Assembly (NCBI GenBank): GCA_002726655.1
Contig: PBRP01000044.1
Location: forward strand, 1-61,213
Reading direction: 5' to 3'
DNA from: Gammaproteobacteria bacterium
Lineage (GTDB): Bacteria; Pseudomonadota; Gammaproteobacteria; Pseudomonadales; Azotimanducaceae
Length of the DNA stretch: 61,213 nt
Shown: piece by piece, positions 1 through 7,210 of the stretch
Position numbering within the stretch: the stretch's first letter is position 1
Layout: every line of letters begins with the position of its first letter
Translations under genes and position numbers: made by a program
Notes under the pieces: generated by a model
What the model saw: the letters and a program-made list of their open reading frames with translations, nothing else
Database searches by the model: none
Told to the model about the DNA's origin: nothing

Positions 1-1310
1 AAAAGTGCCACCTGGATAGCATTTCCTGCCGGGACCCAGTTCACCGTTGGAATCTTGTTTGATCTGCGATAGATGAGAAAGCTGACGGCGGTGAACAATA
101 TCATCAGGTTAACCGCTGTATTCTTGGCAGGCATAATACCCAGGGGGCCAAGATACTTGTGGTATGGACCACCCAGTGCCTTAAGCTCTTCGTTAGTCAG
201 AACCAGTGTGTGTGGTGTGAACCAGACCAGGAATGCAGCAACGATTACCAGGGCGATGTATTTAACGTAAGGGTTGTAACGGTAGGCGCCTTCACTTCTA
301 CCCATTCCGCACCAGAGGTAGTAATTTGCAGCAATGAACAGTGTGCCTATTAGTACGGCCTGGATTATGAACAACCAGGCGAACACACCACCCATCAGCG
401 TAATGCCCATCTGCTGGCTATAGGCGTAAATCTCTGCAGTAAGGTAGTAGCCGGCGAACGGCAGGGGCAGCAGGGCAATAATGGCTATAAAGTTTGCGTT
501 GTATCCCATCCAGTCATAGTGCGCACGTTCCTCCTCATCTGAAGCTGACAGGAACTTAAATGCAGCGTAGGCCCCGACCACTGAACCACCGAAAGCCACA
601 TTGGCTATAACCCGGTGCAGGTTGATGGGGTTCCACAGGAAATTGTGAATAGCAGCCCAGGTATCACCGCTGAACGTGCCAGCCGCATCAATACCGTTGG
701 GGCTCATCATAAAGGTTAACCAGGCATTCGCCAGGAACATCAGAAGGGTGCCCACGGCATTAAGTGCAAGTCCCAGCGTCAGATGGATCCACTTTCTGTT
801 TGCACCCTGTAGCCAGTGCCAGCCATAGTAGTAGAGATAGAGGATCGCACTTTCAGCAAAGAAGAGCAGCGCATAGGCGAACATACTCTCACTGAATATC
901 CCGGTCAGATAGTTCATCACGTGGGGATAAAAGATGAAGAGGTTAAATGCAAGCAACCCTCCGAGTATTGCGGTCAGCGAATAGGCAGTAATGCTGACCT
1001 TGATGAATTCATAGGCCATCTCGTCGTAGCGCTGGTCGCGGGTCCACATGCCAATGGCTTCGATAATGAAGACAAAAATTGGAACCGCCAGTACAAAAGC
1101 CGCAAACCACAGGTGAAGCTGGGCGGCGAGCCATACGGCGATCCTGCCATTGACCCCGGCAATTTGTGGGTAGTCAGAGGCATCCAGCTCGGGCACTGTC
1201 ACTTGGGAGACATCGCTCACTTCTTCAGCGAGAGACATATCCGGAACCAGGAGGCAAAAAATTACGAAAAGTGCCATTAACGGCGTTGATCGTACGACGT
1301 AATTGATCAC
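1..1310 (-). CDS. CydA-like (cytochrome bd superfamily) oxidoreductase subunit, 3' end outside window
   Basis: The gene runs off the left edge; 436 codons are visible. The start is GTG at 1310 with GGAG seven bases upstream, 3 nt after the preceding stop. A possible signal or anchor segment (about residues 5-28) precedes at least eight hydrophobic helices. Residues that line up with CydA are His66 (QLHLWF), Glu153 (FFAES), the NAVGTLLMFLANAW helix and His232 (NLHRVIANVAFGG), which correspond to E. coli His19, Glu99, the LVANGW helix and His186. The GRQPW motif of quinol bd oxidases is not seen in the visible part. Together with the adjacent cytochromes c, this suggests a bd-superfamily member that is not a standard quinol oxidase (OR-C or OR-N type in the literature). 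No CydB is upstream; it could lie beyond the edge. The family is fairly sure; substrate and electron donor are inference. Confidence 0.8.
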   Translation of the reverse strand, partial: MINYVVRSTPLMALFVIFCLLVPDMSLAEEVSDVSQVTVPELDASDYPQIAGVNGRIAVWLAAQLHLWFAAFVLAVPIFVFIIEAIGMWTRDQRYDEMAYEFIKVSITAYSLTAILGGLLAFNLFIFYPHVMNYLTGIFSESMFAYALLFFAESAILYLYYYGWHWLQGANRKWIHLTLGLALNAVGTLLMFLANAWLTFMMSPNGIDAAGTFSGDTWAAIHNFLWNPINLHRVIANVAFGGSVVGAYAAFKFLSASDEEERAHYDWMGYNANFIAIIALLPLPFAGYYLTAEIYAYSQQMGITLMGGVFAWLFIIQAVLIGTLFIAANYYLWCGMGRSEGAYRYNPYVKYIALVIVAAFLVWFTPHTLVLTNEELKALGGPYHKYLGPLGIMPAKNTAVNLMILFTAVSFLIYRRSNKIPTVNWVPAGNAIQVAL

Positions 1311-1313
1311 TTC

Positions 1314-1463
1314 TTACTCCTCGGTGACCGCTTCGTGAGCGGCCCCATCCAGTTCAAATATCAAAGATAAGCCCTGCATGTCCATGACGACATAGTCCAT
1401 GGTCACAAAAACCAGTGAGAAAGCGACGAGGCCTACTGCAAATGCAACTATTGGGGACTTCAT
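1314..1463 (-). CDS. 49-residue single-helix membrane microprotein
   Basis: A small ORF starting at ATG 1463 (MKSPIVAFAVGL...) with GAGG 8-10 nt upstream and ending TAA at 1314. One hydrophobic helix (about residues 4-22) is followed by an acidic tail (GAAHEAVTEE). It lies 8 nt after the 30-residue ORF and 3 nt before the CydA-like gene, so it is almost certainly co-translated. I do not recognise the family. Position and size recall the small CydX/CydH-type subunits of bd oxidases, but that is an analogy from context, not from sequence identity. Confidence 0.65.
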   Translation of the reverse strand: MKSPIVAFAVGLVAFSLVFVTMDYVVMDMQGLSLIFELDGAAHEAVTEE

Positions 1464-1471
1464 TTACTACC

Positions 1472-1564
1472 TCACAAAAACCAGATAAAAAGACCAACGA
1501 TAGCAACGAGGGTCAAAAAAAATATCGTTGGGCCGATCCAAACTTTAGAACTTTCACTATGCAT
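1472..1564 (-). CDS. 30-residue single-helix membrane microprotein
   Basis: ATG at 1564 opens MHSESSKVWIGPTIFFLTLV and the ORF closes with TGA at 1472 after 30 residues; an in-frame TGA five codons upstream rules out an earlier start. A short polar N-terminus is followed by one helix to the C-terminus. The stop overlaps the ribosome-binding site (GAGG) of the next microprotein. No strong Shine-Dalgarno is seen for this ORF itself, which lowers confidence. Likely an accessory subunit of the CydA-like complex, by position only. Confidence 0.5.
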   Translation of the reverse strand: MHSESSKVWIGPTIFFLTLVAIVGLFIWFL

Positions 1565-1603
1565 AAGAACTTCGACTCACAAGAGCTTCAATTTGTAAGA
1601 ACT

Positions 1604-1738
1604 TCAGATTACAAAAAAGTATAGGATGAGAATGATGACGACCGCGTTTATCAGCATGCCGATAAATATCAGGATGTCCGCGAGGTTTTTGCCCTTAAAC
1701 GTCCAGGGTTTTTTGTCCTCCCGCACCTGCTCGCTCAC
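1604..1738 (-). CDS. 44-residue single-helix membrane microprotein
   Basis: GTG at 1738 follows directly on the TAG stop of the upstream cytochrome c gene (no gap), giving VSEQVREDKKPWTFKGKNLA followed by a long hydrophobic helix and TGA at 1604. The charged N-terminus plus C-terminal helix predicts a tail-anchored inner-membrane peptide with its N-terminus in the cytoplasm. Tight coupling to the cytochrome c gene argues that it is translated. Family unknown; probably an oxidase-associated microprotein. Confidence 0.6.
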   Translation of the reverse strand: MSEQVREDKKPWTFKGKNLADILIFIGMLINAVVIILILYFFVI

Positions 1739-2104
1739 CTAGGGCGCACCCTTACATTTGCAAAAACCTCTTAGTACCTGCACCAGGCCATCGACTTCCT
1801 GCCCGGTCAATGTCTTGGACCAGGGTGGCATTAGTGCAGATTTGCTTAGGGCCGGGCCACCGTCAAGAATGACGTTCTTGATATCGGCGTCCGAGAGCTT
1901 CTCCATCTCGGCGGTCTTGGTAAAGTTTCTGGGGTCGGTGGCAAAATCGGCGGTGACATTCGGACCATCCCCTTCACCACCCAGTCCATGACATTGAGCA
2001 CAATAGAATTTAAATACAGCTTCCGGTTCTGAGGCACAAGCCGCCTCAGTCATGAAGACAATAAACAGCGAAGCAATTAGTAAAGTTGATTTCTTCATTT
2101 TCAT
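1739..2104 (-). CDS. periplasmic monoheme cytochrome c
   Basis: A 121-residue protein with a signal peptide (MKMKKSTLLIASLFIVFMTE, probable cleavage after AACA) and one c-type heme site, CAQCH at residues 35-39. The distal Met is probably in the SALMPPW segment near the C-terminal third, as in small class I cytochromes. The C-terminus ends CKCKGAP, with two extra cysteines of unknown use. Its start overlaps the stop of the diheme cytochrome gene (ATGA at 2104-2101). It probably passes electrons between the diheme protein and the CydA-like membrane subunit. Confidence 0.85.
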   Translation of the reverse strand: MKMKKSTLLIASLFIVFMTEAACASEPEAVFKFYCAQCHGLGGEGDGPNVTADFATDPRNFTKTAEMEKLSDADIKNVILDGGPALSKSALMPPWSKTLTGQEVDGLVQVLRGFCKCKGAP

Positions 2105-2772
2105 TCTCCCTTGAAGCTAGCCACGTAAGAAGAAACAAATTCCATATCCTTGGGGCTTAGTATCCCCTTGAAAACAGGCATCATCTTCACCGGCTTAAAA
2201 ACTGTTGGCTCCGTCAGATAGGCAAGTATCCAGTCCGGGTTGAGGCGTTTCCCTGCGCCAACCAGGGACGGGCCACTAGCACCTCCCCTTACATTTTTCC
2301 TGTCCTCATATTGGTGGCAACCACTGCATGGCATCTTCTTCTTGAAAATTAGTTTGCCCTTGGGGTGAGCCTTGGCTTTGATTTTTCCTGCTACGACCAC
2401 ATCCGATGTGAGCGACATCAGAAAGTCTGCAACCTGTGTCGCATCACCAGCTGAAAGCGCCGGATGATCGCCAGGATTCTTCTCCTCGAGGGAATTGTAT
2501 TTCATCAGGCGAATAGGTTTTGGTGTGCTGAGCCAGGCTTCCAGCCATGGTCGGTTAAATTTGCTGCCGGCATACCAGAGTTCCGGTCCTTTTTTTGCCA
2601 GCTGATCTTCAATCGTTTTTTCCCGCGCAGGTCCCTGCGTATAGTGGCAGTCACCACAGCCATTTGTACCGAACGCTGCTTCACCACCGCTGGCGTCTGC
2701 CAGAGCAGGTGATGTCTGAATAGCTACAACCAGCGTTGCGGCCAGTAACAGAAATTTGTTCACATTTTCCAC
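2101..2772 (-). CDS. periplasmic diheme cytochrome c
   Basis: A 223-residue secreted protein (signal peptide to about residue 26, SPALADA) with two c-type heme motifs, CGDCH (39-43) and CSGCH (149-153), each in its own domain separated by a Lys-rich linker. It is first in a tight minus-strand operon: diheme cytochrome, monoheme cytochrome, three microproteins, CydA-like subunit. A duplicated cytochrome of this kind fits an electron carrier or donor subunit for the membrane oxidoreductase. A perfect Anr/FNR box lies about 216 nt upstream of its start (2988-3001), pointing to oxygen-responsive control. Confidence 0.85.
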   Translation of the reverse strand: MENVNKFLLLAATLVVAIQTSPALADASGGEAAFGTNGCGDCHYTQGPAREKTIEDQLAKKGPELWYAGSKFNRPWLEAWLSTPKPIRLMKYNSLEEKNPGDHPALSAGDATQVADFLMSLTSDVVVAGKIKAKAHPKGKLIFKKKMPCSGCHQYEDRKNVRGGASGPSLVGAGKRLNPDWILAYLTEPTVFKPVKMMPVFKGILSPKDMEFVSSYVASFKGE

Positions 2773-2987
2773 CTTGAATGTATTTGTTTGAATATCTTAA
2801 GTTCTAGTCGTCAAATTATTAATGTACTAGCCCAGGAGCAAATTCATGATGCCAGCTCCCACAGTACAAAATATACACTGATCGCATTAAGGGCGAGATA
2901 TTGGCCGTTCTGCCTCATCCCAGGCCGTCATCAAATGCATATGGCGAATTAAGCACCGGACATTAGCATTAGGAGCATGGTACTTTG

Positions 2988-3001
2988 TTGATTTAGATCA
3001 A
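2988..3001 (-). promoter_or_regulatory. Anr/FNR box upstream of the cytochrome c / CydA-like operon
   Basis: TTGATTTAGATCAA is a perfect match to the palindromic consensus TTGAT-N4-ATCAA. It is the main recognisable element in the 338-bp gap 2773-3110. The only gene that starts downstream of it is the minus-strand cytochrome operon (start 2772). A class II arrangement would put the transcription start near 2953, leaving a long leader; the corresponding -10 (TAATGT near 2965-2960) is weak. The operator is strongly supported by sequence, its target by position. Confidence 0.7.
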
Positions 3002-3110
3002 CGCAACCTGATGCATAGAGACATCATTGCTCTTTAATCTAAATGATCTGAGTGTTTACTTGAAATGTTAATCCACACTTCCTGGCAGTGGGGAAAAACC
3101 TTGCAGGTCC

Positions 3111-3539
3111 CTATTTCAGCAGCAGGACCGCGCAACTGGCCAGGGCTGCAACCTGATAACTGAGTTTGCCCAGCGCGTTCTCTGGCTGGCCGTTTTGAAT
3201 TCGATGTGAATTCAAAATGATCATGTCAACTTCGTTGCTGTTGGCAAATCTAATTATTTCTGTGGCTCTGCTGCCAATGAGGTTCTCGCTGGTCACGGTA
3301 ATATCCAGATCACTGAAGCGCTTTTCCCGCGCCAATAACTGTTCGTCTGCCTGGCTGCGAAGTTGCTCAGTAAAATCCTGGACTTCAGAATCCTCGGCGA
3401 CATCGATGGGTTCGATAACATGTAGGAGCGTAACCCTGGCGGGCGCAGTTGATGCAATCTCAATCGCAGCCTCTATCGCAATCTCATTGCTGTCCGCGAA
3501 ATTCAATGGAACAAGCAGGTGCTGCAGTTGGTCAAGCAT
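3111..3539 (-). CDS. universal stress protein (UspA family)
   Basis: A 142-residue UspA-fold protein beginning MLDQLQHLLVPLNFADSNEI, the usual first strand of the family. The C-terminal half has the family pattern: an IIRFANSNEVDMIILNSHRI segment and a final CAVLLLK strand. The usual G-x2-G-x9-G(S/T) ATP loop near the end is weak (HRIQNGQPENALGKLSYQ), so nucleotide binding is uncertain. The frame stays open to 3641, but starts upstream would add a non-homologous leader. It sits between two Anr/FNR boxes and two respiratory operons; usp genes of Pseudomonas are known Anr targets, so it probably belongs to the same low-oxygen response. Confidence 0.8.
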   Translation of the reverse strand: MLDQLQHLLVPLNFADSNEIAIEAAIEIASTAPARVTLLHVIEPIDVAEDSEVQDFTEQLRSQADEQLLAREKRFSDLDITVTSENLIGSRATEIIRFANSNEVDMIILNSHRIQNGQPENALGKLSYQVAALASCAVLLLK

Positions 3540-3736
3540 TTCTGAAGTTTTCTCCGTTTTCGAACAATAATCCCGGAAGTCATCGACAGCCATTGGGCCC
3601 ATACACGATCTGATTATCACCCAGTCTGACCGGACCGTCATTGACCTGAGTCACACCAGATAGAATTGCCGTGACCACATTGTTGGGATGTCACTGGGTA
3701 TAGCTTAGGCGCAGGTTGTATAGATTCCAATGGCAT

Positions 3737-3777
3737 TTGATCTGCGTCAATATACCGCGCGGAAAACTGTCTACAAT
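3737..3777 (+). promoter_or_regulatory. class II Anr/FNR-type promoter of the heme-copper oxidase operon
   Basis: TTGATCTGCGTCAA at 3737-3750 matches TTGAT-N4-ATCAA except for one base (G for A in the second half-site). A good -10 hexamer, TACAAT, follows at 3772-3777. A start 7 nt after the -10 (about 3784) places the box centre at -41, the classical class II activation position. No -35 is needed in such promoters. The leader to the ATG at 3812 would be about 28 nt. The same box is also upstream of the usp gene on the minus strand, but the spacing there fits less well. Confidence 0.7.
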
Positions 3778-3811
3778 ACGCCTCAACCAATAACAGCAAG
3801 GATTTATAGTC

Positions 3812-3958
3812 ATGGACGAAGATCAGGAATCTGTTCCTCTCCTCCAACGCATTCTGGATAACCCGTTCATTTTACTAGCGATTGGTGTTGCCTTCCCAGC
3901 GGTTCTCTATTTGATTTGGGGAATTATGGAGATCGTGAGCGTCCCGCTGGCTAATTAG
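3812..3958 (+). CDS. 48-residue single-helix microprotein, first gene of the heme-copper oxidase operon
   Basis: ATG 3812, with AAGGA about 10 nt upstream, opens MDEDQESVPLLQRILDNPFI and ends TAG at 3958. An acidic cytoplasmic-type N-terminus is followed by one helix (about residues 19-42, with WGIMEI at its end). It lies 91 nt before subunit II and directly after the Anr/FNR promoter. In ba3 oxidases of Thermus a one-helix subunit IIa is encoded next to subunit II; this gene has the right place and size to be the equivalent, although I cannot claim sequence homology. Confidence 0.65.
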   Translation: MDEDQESVPLLQRILDNPFILLAIGVAFPAVLYLIWGIMEIVSVPLAN

Positions 3959-4049
3959 CCGGAACCCGCTCACGGAATATCAAACACAAAATCAATCACT
4001 TGCCGGGAAGCAGCCCGCTTGAATTCAGGCAAGAACTAGGAGTTAAGAA

Positions 4050-4595
4050 ATGACCAGTCTGTCACCGCCGAAAGACAAAATCTGGTGGAATGAACCGATT
4101 GAACGCACCGAGTTGATCTGGATCACCATCGTATTCTTATGGGGTCTCGTAATGACTTTCATGATGCCATTCTGGCATGTGGTGGGGGATCAGAACATAT
4201 CCAGTGAGACCTACAAGACCACGCCTGAAAAGTTCATGCAGCAGACCCAGGCATTTGTGGACGAGTATACGGTTAGAAAGGATGATGGCCCACGGCAATA
4301 CCCGGTTGTGAAACCACCACCCGGTGGTGATGTGTATCTGGTGGCAAGACTCTGGGATTTTTGGCCCGTTGTCGAGTTAAAGAAAGGCGAATCCTATCGA
4401 TTCCACCTGAGCTCTCTGGACTGGCAACATGGATTTTCTCTCCAGCCAGCAAATATCAATATTCAGATTATTCCAAAGTACGAGCATGTTGTGACCTTCA
4501 CGCCTAACAAGTCGGGAGATTACAGTGTGTTGTGTAATGAATATTGCGGCATCGGTCATCACATGATGATCGGCAAGATAATCGTTGTGGAGTAG
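4050..4595 (+). CDS. ba3-type heme-copper oxidase subunit II with CuA site (NorS-like)
   Basis: 181 residues: one N-terminal membrane anchor (about 22-42) and a periplasmic cupredoxin domain. A complete CuA set is visible: His127 (DWQHGF), Cys162, Glu164, Cys166, His170 and Met173 in the CNEYCGIGHHMM segment. The single-helix anchor is typical of B-type (ba3) oxidases and of the sNOR subunit NorS. AGGAG lies 6-7 nt before the ATG. Five nucleotides separate it from the start of subunit I. It accepts electrons from a cytochrome c or cupredoxin and passes them to the low-spin heme of subunit I. Whether the terminal acceptor is oxygen or nitric oxide depends on subunit I. Confidence 0.9.
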   Translation: MTSLSPPKDKIWWNEPIERTELIWITIVFLWGLVMTFMMPFWHVVGDQNISSETYKTTPEKFMQQTQAFVDEYTVRKDDGPRQYPVVKPPPGGDVYLVARLWDFWPVVELKKGESYRFHLSSLDWQHGFSLQPANINIQIIPKYEHVVTFTPNKSGDYSVLCNEYCGIGHHMMIGKIIVVE

Positions 4596-4599
4596 GGTT

Positions 4600-6291
4600 A
4601 TGTCAGAACAATTCAGAATTTGCCCTGACACTGGGCTCAAGCTATACCAATCAACGGAAACACTTATTAAGGCTAATGCGGTCGCTGCTGTTGTGTTTTT
4701 ACTGGTGGGTGGAATATATGGACTGTTAGTCGGCCTGACACGTTGGCCCGCTGTACACCTGCTGCCCGCCGACTGGTTCTATCTGGCCCTGACGGGGCAT
4801 GGCCTCAATGTGCTCATCTTTTGGCTTATATTTTTCGAGATGGCGGTATTGTATTTTGCGTCTTCTGTGATACTGGGAAGTCGTCTTGCCGTACCGAAAT
4901 TTGCGTGGGCGGGGTTTGCGCTGATGCTGATCGGGGCGCTCATGAATAACTATATAGTCCTGAGTGGTGAAGCAAGCGTCATGATGACATCCTATGCACC
5001 GATGGATGCGCATCCACTGTTTTATCTAAGCCTTATACTGTTTGCAGTAGGTGCTCTGTTGGGCTGCTTTGTATTTTTCGGCACGCTGGTGGTTGCGAAA
5101 GAAGAAAAAACCTATGAGGGCTCTGTTCCCCTGGTCACTTTTGGCGCAATCACAGCAGCAATCATTGCTGTATTTACGATCATAAGCGGAGCAATCATCC
5201 TGATTCCCACCCTGCTCTGGAGCCTTGGGTTCCTGGCGGAAATTGATGCCCTGATGTATCGCCTTATCTGGTGGGCTTTTGGCCATTCGTCACAGCAGAT
5301 TAATGTGGCAGCTCACATTGCGGTCTGGTATGCCATCGCTTCGATTGTTTTTGGTGCGAAACCCATGTCTGAAAAAGTCAGTCGCATGGCCTTTTTCATG
5401 TATATCCTGTTTTTGCAGCTTGCAAGTGCACACCACCTGCTGGTGGATCCAGGTGTCAGCTCAGAATTCAAGATGTTCAACACCAGCTATGCCATGTATC
5501 TCGCGGTTATGGCCAGCATGGTTCACGGGCTTACTGTCCCAGGTTCCATTGAGCAGGCGCAACGTGCCAAGGGAATCAACGCTGGCCTGTTCGAGTGGTT
5601 GCGACGTGCCCCCTGGGGTAATCCGACCTTCTCTGGAATGTTTCTCTCGCTGATCGGGTTTGGTTTTCTCGGCGGGATTTCGGGTGTAACGATGGGCGCG
5701 GAGCAGATCAATATCCTGGTTCACAATACTGTCTATGTTCCTGGGCATTTTCACGCCACCGTGGTTCTTGGCACCACACTCGCCTTCATGGCCATGACCT
5801 ATTGGCTGGTCCCGGTTATTTTCCGCCGTGATCTGATTTGGAAAGGTCTGGCGAGTTGGCAGCCTTATCTGTTCGGCCTGGGTATGGCAGGCGTATCCCT
5901 GTTCCTGATGGGTGCTGGTACTCTCGGTGTTCCCCGTCGGCATTGGGACATTACCTTCTCGATGACAGGTGGTGAGGTCTACGAATTCCCCGCAGCCGCC
6001 AATACGTTGCTTGCGCTCAATGGTTTGTCGGTTGCGCTGGCCGTCGCGGGAGGTGCCGCCTTCTGTCTTATCATTGTCGGTTCATTGCTGTTTGGCAGGA
6101 AGCTCGGGCCGGATGAAAAACTGGCGACACCACATATCGCAACACCTCCCAGTGACGCTGATTACGAGAAACTGGGTAATGGAATTACAGTACCCGGTAC
6201 ACTGGTCCTGGCGCTTGTGTTCTTTGCGGCATTTGCAGTGTATTATTTCATCAACTGGAAATACCTCGCGGAAACCTGGGGTATTAGCTGA
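4600..6291 (+). CDS. ba3-type heme-copper oxidase subunit I lacking the active-site Tyr; candidate nitric oxide reductase (sNOR/NorY-like)
   Basis: 563 residues, about 13 helices. The metal ligands are present: low-spin heme His67 (GHGLN) and His385, high-spin heme His383 (PGHFH), CuB His229 (WAFGHSS), His278 and His279 (ASAHHLL). The residue four after the first CuB His, which in Thermus ba3 and other A/B-type oxygen reductases is the Tyr cross-linked to that His, is Gln233 (GHSSQQINV). Loss of this Tyr is a hallmark of NO-reducing members. Gene order subunit II - subunit I - senC equals norSY-senC of Nitrosococcus, Nitrosomonas and methanotrophs. ATG 4600 follows the AGTAGGG stretch that overlaps the subunit II stop; an in-frame ATG at 4585 would overlap subunit II. 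The oxidase family is certain, NO reductase activity is inference. Confidence 0.9.
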   Translation: MSEQFRICPDTGLKLYQSTETLIKANAVAAVVFLLVGGIYGLLVGLTRWPAVHLLPADWFYLALTGHGLNVLIFWLIFFEMAVLYFASSVILGSRLAVPKFAWAGFALMLIGALMNNYIVLSGEASVMMTSYAPMDAHPLFYLSLILFAVGALLGCFVFFGTLVVAKEEKTYEGSVPLVTFGAITAAIIAVFTIISGAIILIPTLLWSLGFLAEIDALMYRLIWWAFGHSSQQINVAAHIAVWYAIASIVFGAKPMSEKVSRMAFFMYILFLQLASAHHLLVDPGVSSEFKMFNTSYAMYLAVMASMVHGLTVPGSIEQAQRAKGINAGLFEWLRRAPWGNPTFSGMFLSLIGFGFLGGISGVTMGAEQINILVHNTVYVPGHFHATVVLGTTLAFMAMTYWLVPVIFRRDLIWKGLASWQPYLFGLGMAGVSLFLMGAGTLGVPRRHWDITFSMTGGEVYEFPAAANTLLALNGLSVALAVAGGAAFCLIIVGSLLFGRKLGPDEKLATPHIATPPSDADYEKLGNGITVPGTLVLALVFFAAFAVYYFINWKYLAETWGIS

Positions 6292-6320
6292 TTCCTGACT
6301 GGGAATTTGTAAGCTAGAAG

Positions 6321-6346
6321 AACGCCAGGCTCATCAGCCTGGTGTT
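6321..6346 (+). terminator. strong intercistronic hairpin between subunit I and senC
   Basis: Arms AACGCCAGGCT and AGCCTGGTGTT (6321-6331 and 6336-6346) pair over 11 bp with one G-U pair around a 4-nt CATC loop. The following bases TGCATTGGG are not a real T-run, so it is either a weak or leaky terminator or a processing/stability hairpin that lowers senC expression relative to the oxidase subunits. Confidence 0.45.
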
Positions 6347-6397
6347 TGCATTGGGAGAGTTATCAGCAAGGATGCTGGTCAAATAAGAACCCTGAAC

Positions 6398-7210
6398 ATG
6401 TTACGAGTGAAACCCTGGATTTTCCTGTTGCTGTGCCTGGCATACGCTGGCCTGATAAAGGCTGATGCGAATCATGGACAGATGCAGATGAGTGCCTTTG
6501 GCCGTGAAGAGGCGCTCGAGAAAAGTCAGTCTGTGATTGGTCGGCTGGTGGGTAACCACAGGCTCCTGGATACCGCCGGCAAGTACGTGGAGTTATCTTC
6601 CTATTCGGGCAAGCCGCTCGTCATCAGCTTAATCTACACCAGTTGCTTCCACATTTGCCCAACTACAACTCAGCATTTGTCGAGCGTGGTTCAAAAGGCA
6701 CGTGAAGCACTTGGCAATGAGACCTTCAATATCATCTCTGTTGGGTTTGACGTGCATAGGGACAGGCCTCCAGTGATGGAACAATTTGCCAAAAAGCAGA
6801 ATATTGACCTCACCAGCTGGCGGTTTCTGAGTGCTGATGAAGCAACAATTGGTCGTTTGAGCGAAGATCTTGGCTTCATCTATTATCCGTCACCGAATGG
6901 TTTTGATCATCTGATTCAGACTTCCATCATCGATGGGCAGGGGCGGGTGTACCGTCAGGTTTACGGTATGGATTTTGACATACCACTGCTGATTGACCCA
7001 TTGAAGGCGCTGGTATTCTCTTCGGAAGACAAGGGGTTGGTTGAGGGCGTATCCAATAAGATTCGCCTGTTTTGTACTATCTACGACCCTGCGCGGGACA
7101 AGTATCGTTTTGACTATTCCGTATTCATCGGTACATTCATTGGTTTTATGTGTGTCCTGGTCTTTGGCATACAACTGTTTAAGGAGTGGCGGTTAACGCT
7201 GCGATCCTGA
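6398..7210 (+). CDS. SCO1/SenC/PrrC-family copper chaperone
   Basis: 270 residues with an N-terminal signal/anchor, a thioredoxin-fold SCO domain and an additional C-terminal helix (about 240-262, IGTFIGFMCVLVFGIQLF), so it is anchored at the C-terminus too. The Cu ligands are visible: Cys83 and Cys87 (TSCFHICP) and His171 (GFDHLIQ). The family delivers copper to the CuA site of subunit II. It is third in the operon, as senC is in norSY-senC loci. Its stop TGA (7208-7210) overlaps the ATG of the next gene by one base, so expression is coupled. Confidence 0.9.
   Translation: MLRVKPWIFLLLCLAYAGLIKADANHGQMQMSAFGREEALEKSQSVIGRLVGNHRLLDTAGKYVELSSYSGKPLVISLIYTSCFHICPTTTQHLSSVVQKAREALGNETFNIISVGFDVHRDRPPVMEQFAKKQNIDLTSWRFLSADEATIGRLSEDLGFIYYPSPNGFDHLIQTSIIDGQGRVYRQVYGMDFDIPLLIDPLKALVFSSEDKGLVEGVSNKIRLFCTIYDPARDKYRFDYSVFIGTFIGFMCVLVFGIQLFKEWRLTLRS

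Noticed and set aside
816-1280. 154-codon plus-strand ORF
   Set aside because: Shadow of the CydA-like gene, whose protein motifs are on the minus strand.
3638-3847. Minus-strand ORF of 69 codons
   Set aside because: It overlaps the Anr/FNR promoter and the plus-strand 48-residue ORF, has no ribosome-binding site and no recognisable domain.
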